Shown piece by piece: positions 32,308 through 35,988 of a DNA stretch of 35,988 bases. A model generated the notes under the pieces. It had not been told where the DNA came from and made no database searches. It was given only the letters and a program-made list of their open reading frames with translations. The DNA is from an uncultured Collinsella sp. Its GTDB lineage: Bacteria > Actinomycetota > Coriobacteriia > Coriobacteriales > Coriobacteriaceae. The stretch is from assembly GCA_937925715.1 (NCBI GenBank), contig CALAMG010000006.1:1-35988 (forward strand), in the 5' to 3' direction. Position 1 is the stretch's first letter; each line of letters opens with the position of its first letter. Position numbers and translations under genes: made by a program.

Positions 32308-32380
32308 GGGCCGGGGTGCCTGCCTTGTTTTGAGAAGTTCGCGGAGCCCACTTCTCAAAACAAGGCAGGCACCCCGGCCC
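32308..32380. repeat. Long perfect hairpin, element D
   Basis: Perfect 31-bp arms (32308-32338 and 32350-32380) flank an 11-nt loop. It lies 54 nt after the LacI stop and has no U-tract. The core of elements A-C is absent. Its right border, CCCGGCCCTC, matches the right border of element C, so it may be a distant or reduced relative. Nothing else is recognised in 32254-32501. Confidence 0.85.
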
Positions 32381-32501
32381 TCGTCCGTGAACTCTTCCGC
32401 TGGGCGAGCTATAGACGCCGCGCACCGATAGGGTAAGGCGGCGGCTTGAAATTGGTGCTATATTCAGCTTGAGTTGTTTAATGCTAGTACGGGAGGCTGA
32501 T

Positions 32502-32990
32502 ATGGGGCTGTTCAAGAAGAAAAACCCGCAGGATGCCTTTGATCCCGATGTGTTTACCATCACGGATACGATTTTGGACCCGCCGCGGTTTACATTTTTG
32601 CCGGCTATCTACCAGGATGCCACGCGCCGCAAGTGGGCTGTGCATCAACGCGGTGGCGAGCCGAAGATTTTTGACTATGCGGACGTGTTGCAGTGCGAAG
32701 TAGCCGAGGCGGGCGATCCGGAGGCCGAAGAAGCGGTCTCTAAACAGGAATTTGCCCGGCGTATCCTGGCAAATCCTGCCAAGGCAGCAAAAATAAATGC
32801 TGCCAAGCGTAATATGTGTCTTGGTATGGGCGTTGTTGTGGCGGTTCAGACGGGAAAAGACGAGGTTTCCAAATTAGAGATTCCCGTTATGACCGACGAG
32901 GTCAAACGCGATTCAAGTCTATATAAGTCGTATCGGAATGTCGCCGAGAAGATCAAGGCCGAATTTGATGCCATGGGAGGGCTGACCTAA
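32502..32990 (+). CDS. Small protein of unknown function
   Basis: A 162-residue soluble protein with no signal peptide or membrane segment. It begins MGLFKKKNPQDAFDPDVF, continues with a beta-rich part (RKWAVHQRGGEPKIFDYADV, CEVAEAG), an acidic helix and a Lys/Ala-rich helix (AKAAKINAAKRN), then LEIPVMTDEVKRDSSLYKSY and a C-terminal helix. I do not recognise the family. The N-terminal FKKK followed by an 'I.F.D' strand is reminiscent of short domains that occur with DUF4428-type proteins, but this is weak. GGGAGG at 32491-32496 supports the start at 32502. It sits between the LacI gene and the GntR pair. Confidence 0.75.
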   Translation: MGLFKKKNPQDAFDPDVFTITDTILDPPRFTFLPAIYQDATRRKWAVHQRGGEPKIFDYADVLQCEVAEAGDPEAEEAVSKQEFARRILANPAKAAKINAAKRNMCLGMGVVVAVQTGKDEVSKLEIPVMTDEVKRDSSLYKSYRNVAEKIKAEFDAMGGLT

Positions 32991-33028
32991 TTTTGGCGGC
33001 ATACGTGTCTGAATGAGGAGTCTGTGCA

Positions 33029-33796
33029 ATGGCAGGCGAATCTTATGCAATTCCCCCCAAAGATCGTGCTGTTGAGGGAATTCTTTGGTATATCCAGCAC
33101 CATCAGCTTGCCGGCGGCGATCGCCTGCCGGCCGAGCGCGTGCTGTGCGAAGAGATTGGCGTTTCGCGTACGGCGTTGCGTGCCGGTATCACGCGGCTTA
33201 TCTCGTGTGGAACGCTCGAGAGCCGTCGCGGATCGGGCACGTATGTGTGTCCTCCCAAGCCGCTGAATATCTTCCAGGAAACGTATAACTTTTCCGATGC
33301 TGTGCGGACTGCCGGCCTGCACCCCTCTTCTCGTCTGGTTTCCACCGGGACCATCGAGGCGGATGAGGCGCTTGCCGACAAGCTTGGGGTGGCTGTAGGC
33401 GCTCCCTTGCTCCGCATGCAGCGCGTTCGACTTATTGAGGGCGAGCCGACGTCAATCGAGACGGCTCACGTTAACCTGTCCCTGTGCCCATCGCTTATCG
33501 AGCACGATTTTGAGTGCGAGAGCCTTTACGATGTCTTGCTCAAAGAAGGTGGCGTGCGTGTTGAGCATGGACGTGAGCATATCTCCATCTCGCGTTTGAA
33601 CGCCGAAGAGGCCGAGCTGCTCCAGCAAGAAGAGGGAACGCCGGTGTTCTATGAGAGCTCGATCGAATTTGATAAGGACATGCGTTTTGTGGAGCATTGC
33701 AAATCGGTGATTTTGCCCACAAAGTTCCGCTTTGCCGATAACGGCGAAGAGAACGGCATGAGGAGCGTGGCAGGTGAACAATGGCTGAAACAGTAG
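33029..33796 (+). CDS. GntR-family regulator with UTRA domain (first of an overlapping pair)
   Basis: This 255-residue regulator has a winged helix at about 8-80 (LPAERVLCEEIGVSRTALRA, RRGSGTYV) and a UTRA effector domain at about 90-240. The start is supported by GAGGAG at 33015-33020. Its last 16 bases overlap the next gene, which is also a GntR/UTRA regulator, so both are made from one message. The C-terminus (NGMRSVAGEQWLKQ) extends beyond the domain. The likely target is the SIS-domain operon downstream, by position. Confidence 0.9.
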   Translation: MAGESYAIPPKDRAVEGILWYIQHHQLAGGDRLPAERVLCEEIGVSRTALRAGITRLISCGTLESRRGSGTYVCPPKPLNIFQETYNFSDAVRTAGLHPSSRLVSTGTIEADEALADKLGVAVGAPLLRMQRVRLIEGEPTSIETAHVNLSLCPSLIEHDFECESLYDVLLKEGGVRVEHGREHISISRLNAEEAELLQQEEGTPVFYESSIEFDKDMRFVEHCKSVILPTKFRFADNGEENGMRSVAGEQWLKQ

Positions 33797-34494
33797 ATGC
33801 CACCCCGGTTTATATGCGCATTCGACGCCGCATCGAGGAACGTATCGAGCGCAGTATATATCCCACGGGTTCCATGATTCCGTCCGAAAAAGACCTTGCC
33901 GAGGAATTTGGTACGACACGCTTGACCATCCGAAGCGCTGTCGATGAGCTGGTTCGGCGCGGGCAGATTCGCCGTGTTCGGGGAAAAGGTGCCTTTGTGG
34001 CGCAGAAAGTACCTGCTTTTTTTGAACGCACGGTCGGTTTCCGTGAATCGGTCCGTGCTTCGGGCGGCGAGCCGTCCGTCCGTATTCTCGCGCGTTCCAA
34101 GCGTTATGCGGGGCCATATTACGCCGACCTGTTTGGCATCGCCGAGGACGACCTGCTCTATTCCGTTCGACGCCTGAACTGCATAAACGGTAGCCCCGTA
34201 TCGATTGAGACGGCGCTGATTCCCTGCCTGCTGTTCCCAACCATCGAAGATATTGACGTGTCGGTCTTCAGTTTGTACGAGACCTATGAGATGCTGGGCC
34301 GAAAGCCAGTCATGGCACAGGAAAAGCTCGATATCGAAGCGCTGGGCGCACGAGATGCCGGCCTCCTTGGACTGGAACAGGGCGATCTTGTTTTGCTTTT
34401 GGAATGCGTGAGCTATGACGCGAGCGGTCAGGCTATCGAGTATGTAAAGTCCTTCAATCGTGGCGATACGGGCGGCTACACCTATACGTACTAG
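33781..34494 (+). CDS. GntR-family regulator with UTRA domain (second of an overlapping pair)
   Basis: This 237-residue protein has a winged helix at 1-75 (MIPSEKDLAEEFGTTRLTIR, GKGAFVA) and a UTRA domain at about 85-235 (LFGIAEDDLLYSVRRLNCIN, SIETALIPC). GGTGA precedes the ATG, which lies within the end of the preceding gene. It differs from that gene in sequence, so the pair is not a recent duplication. The dyads at 34550-34561 and 34648-34666 directly downstream are candidate targets. FrlR-type GntR regulators often control Amadori or aminosugar genes, which fits the SIS gene that follows. Confidence 0.9.
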   Translation: MAETVDATPVYMRIRRRIEERIERSIYPTGSMIPSEKDLAEEFGTTRLTIRSAVDELVRRGQIRRVRGKGAFVAQKVPAFFERTVGFRESVRASGGEPSVRILARSKRYAGPYYADLFGIAEDDLLYSVRRLNCINGSPVSIETALIPCLLFPTIEDIDVSVFSLYETYEMLGRKPVMAQEKLDIEALGARDAGLLGLEQGDLVLLLECVSYDASGQAIEYVKSFNRGDTGGYTYTY

Positions 34495-34549
34495 CTGGTA
34501 TTTTGTGAATAACGGCTGGGAAACTAACCAGTTTTGATCGTTGGGTCAG

Positions 34550-34561
34550 CTGTATATACAA
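34550..34561. promoter_or_regulatory. GntR-type dyad upstream of the SIS gene
   Basis: CTGTATATACAA contains the perfect palindrome TGTATATACA (34551-34560), close to TreR/GntR-type operators and to the alpha-glucan site at 18268. It is 56 nt after the second GntR gene. Confidence 0.4.
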
Positions 34562-34617
34562 CCTTACAGGGCTCAAAATCGACCGTTCGCCGATGGGGAT
34601 AAATTAATCGACAAAGA

Positions 34618-34666
34618 GGTATCAAAAAGCCGTAAGCTGTAACTGTGATTGGTATCAAATACTAAT
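34618..34666. promoter_or_regulatory. Candidate operator of the SIS operon
   Basis: ATTGGTATCAAATACTAAT (34648-34666) is a near-perfect 19-bp palindrome with one G-T mismatch and an unpaired centre. A half-site copy, GGTATCAAA, also occurs at 34618-34626, 33 bp upstream. It lies just before the ribosome-binding site of the SIS gene. Confidence 0.45.
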
Positions 34667-34687
34667 GATTTGTTACGAGGTGAGACG

Positions 34688-35803
34688 ATGAAGATGCTCG
34701 ATTACGTTCAGCTTGCCCATGTGCGTATGGGGGAGAACCTCGAGCGTTCGTCTGAGCTGGTAGCGCAGCTCGTTGATATTTTCCAGTCCGGTTCTTTTGA
34801 CGCGCTGCGCATCGTTGCTTCGGGTTCGTCGCGCCATGCCGCCGATTGCGCCCGCGATTACCTGCAAGATGCCCTGCAAATGCAGGTGTCCGTTGTGACG
34901 CCCGAGGCCTTCGTTGATTTTGAACACACCTATCCGCAGCATGCGCTCAACATTGCCGTTTCGCAGAGTGGCTATTCGACCAATACGATTGCGGCGCTCG
35001 ATTACATGCGCACACACGATATGGCTGCAGTTGCGCTCACGGCAAACGTCGAGGCACCCATCAAGGAACACGCTGACATCGTTCTTGACTACGGTGTGGG
35101 CGTCGAGTCGGTGGACTTTGTGACTCTGGGCGTCGAGGTTCTCGTTGAGTACCTGGTGCTCTTTGGTATTTACGGCGGTCAGGCGCGCGGAACGATTGAC
35201 GCCAAGGGCGTTGCCCAGCGTCTTGACGACCTGCGCGAGGCTATCCAGGCTAATGCCGTGATATGCAAGACCGCCGAGGCATATGTCCAAGACCACATGC
35301 TCGAGCTTTCTGAGCACACGCCCGCTATGGTCGTCGGCAACGGCCCCAACTACGGTGTTGCCGAGGAGGCGGCGCTCAAACTGAGCGAGACCATCAAGAT
35401 TCCTGCCATGCATCACGAGGGCGAGGAGTTCGTCCACGGTCCCGAGATGCAGATAACCCCAGGCTACCTGGTGTTTATTGTCGACGATCCGCAGGGGTCG
35501 GAGCGTCTTGCGAATATCGCCGATGCGCTATCGAACGTTACGGCAAAAACGGTGCTGCTCACGGCCCATCCCAAGGGTAGGGCTCACGAGGTTGTGGTGC
35601 CTCAGGTGGCTCCGCTGCTCAGTGCAATTCCCAATCTCGTGCTCTTCCAGACGATTGCGGCAATAATCGCCGAGCGTCTGAAGTCATGGGACGTTCACCC
35701 GTATCTCGATGCTGTCTCCAAGCAAATGGAGGTCAAGGCGGAGGGCTACGAAGAGTCAGTCAATGCGCTTAAGGCCAAAGCGGCTGAGTGTTACGGAATG
35801 TAA
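34688..35803 (+). CDS. SIS-domain sugar isomerase/deglycase (FrlB/AgaS-like)
   Basis: This 371-residue protein has two sugar-isomerase (SIS) domains. The first runs from about 35 to 170 (RIVASGSSRHAADCARDYL, NIAVSQSGYSTNTIAALDYM). The second runs from about 200 to 345 (PAMVVGNGPNYGVAEEAALK, HHEGEEFVHGPEMQ). The family isomerises or cleaves phosphorylated keto- and aldo-amino sugars; the EEFVHGPE string is shared with GlmS, AgaS and FrlB. The glutaminase domain of GlmS is absent. The start at 34688 follows an ACGAGGTGAG site. With two GntR/UTRA regulators upstream, a fructosamine or aminosugar 6-phosphate is a plausible substrate, but the exact one is not deducible. Confidence 0.85.
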   Translation: MKMLDYVQLAHVRMGENLERSSELVAQLVDIFQSGSFDALRIVASGSSRHAADCARDYLQDALQMQVSVVTPEAFVDFEHTYPQHALNIAVSQSGYSTNTIAALDYMRTHDMAAVALTANVEAPIKEHADIVLDYGVGVESVDFVTLGVEVLVEYLVLFGIYGGQARGTIDAKGVAQRLDDLREAIQANAVICKTAEAYVQDHMLELSEHTPAMVVGNGPNYGVAEEAALKLSETIKIPAMHHEGEEFVHGPEMQITPGYLVFIVDDPQGSERLANIADALSNVTAKTVLLTAHPKGRAHEVVVPQVAPLLSAIPNLVLFQTIAAIIAERLKSWDVHPYLDAVSKQMEVKAEGYEESVNALKAKAAECYGM

Positions 35804-35863
35804 GCGGGTTTTGATGCCCGTTGGCATGGGGGATGTGGAAACAACCCCAGAAAGGAGAGAAAA

Positions 35864-35988
35864 ATGAAGGAAACCGAGAAGATCGAGATCATGCATTTCG
35901 ACCAGGAGGGCTACCTCGAGGACGGCAAGGCGCTCTACGAGACCGGCAAGAAGATGACCGCGCTCGCCGACAAGGTCGCCGACGAGGG
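35864..35988 (+). CDS. Start of a further gene in the SIS operon (partial, cut by the window end)
   Basis: Only the first 41 codons are present (MKETEKIEIMHFDQEGYL and onward). A strong AAAGGAGA site at 35851-35858 supports the start. The composition, an acidic N-terminus then a helix rich in Lys and Ala, fits a second SIS-domain sugar phosphate isomerase, which is common after such a gene. The domain itself lies outside the window, so the function is unassigned. Confidence 0.7.
   Translation, partial: MKETEKIEIMHFDQEGYLEDGKALYETGKKMTALADKVADE

Overview
The window looks like a chromosomal segment of a Coriobacteriia gut actinobacterium, most likely Collinsella. The grounds are the moderately high G+C, a TsaB-RimI-TsaD fusion, strong Shine-Dalgarno sites, and a maltodextrin ABC / MalQ / MalP catabolic set. 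The genus is inferred from gene content and sequence style, not from a search. Nothing looks like a recent prophage, insertion sequence or CRISPR array.

Layout. (1) 1-102: the apparent 3' end of a 5S rRNA and a strong terminator. (2) 149-7031: a tightly packed housekeeping operon: acpS, nnr (NAD(P)H-hydrate repair), alr, a family 4 uracil-DNA glycosylase, tsaE, and a three-domain tsaB-rimI-tsaD fusion that with tsaE supplies most of the tRNA t6A pathway. (3) 7032-9680: an intergenic region with a long palindromic element, then a promoter, a 14-codon Ile/Val-rich leader ORF, a factor-independent terminator and cstA (peptide/pyruvate transporter family). This arrangement looks like transcription attenuation. 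(4) 9747-12542: a 719-residue protein with a disordered middle and a JetD-like TOPRIM end, a second palindromic element, a patch of tRNA 3'-end fragments, and tRNA-Gln(TTG). (5) 12579-17212, minus strand: a peptidoglycan-binding-domain protein, a polyprenyl diphosphate synthase, and a PTS EIIC-EIIB protein fused to a HAD phosphatase. (6) 17437-27105: a GntR/UTRA regulator, a maltodextrin ABC operon (binding protein, two permeases, ATPase), and a convergent malQ-malP operon. (7) 27326-32990: galE, a Tat-exported coiled-coil cell-wall hydrolase, a third palindromic element, murB, a LacI regulator, a fourth long hairpin and an unknown small protein. (8) 33029-35988: two overlapping GntR/UTRA regulators followed by a SIS-domain sugar isomerase/deglycase and the start of another gene.

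How it fits together. The alpha-glucan genes probably form one regulon. A 12-bp motif close to TTGTTTAAACAA occurs upstream of the PTS-phosphatase gene, the GntR gene, the ABC operon (twice) and malQ-malP. A plausible model is that maltodextrins enter through the ABC transporter and are processed by MalQ and MalP, while the PTS fusion imports a glucoside as a phosphate ester and its own HAD domain removes the phosphate.

The most unusual feature is a family of three long palindromes (7194-7346 inverted, 11951-12087, 29872-29996). Their 27-41 bp arms differ completely between copies yet are perfectly self-complementary. Their 69-71 nt core is conserved and contains an internal hairpin with compensatory base changes. 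This suggests a mobile or widely dispersed structured RNA (or cruciform DNA) element that I cannot assign to a known family.
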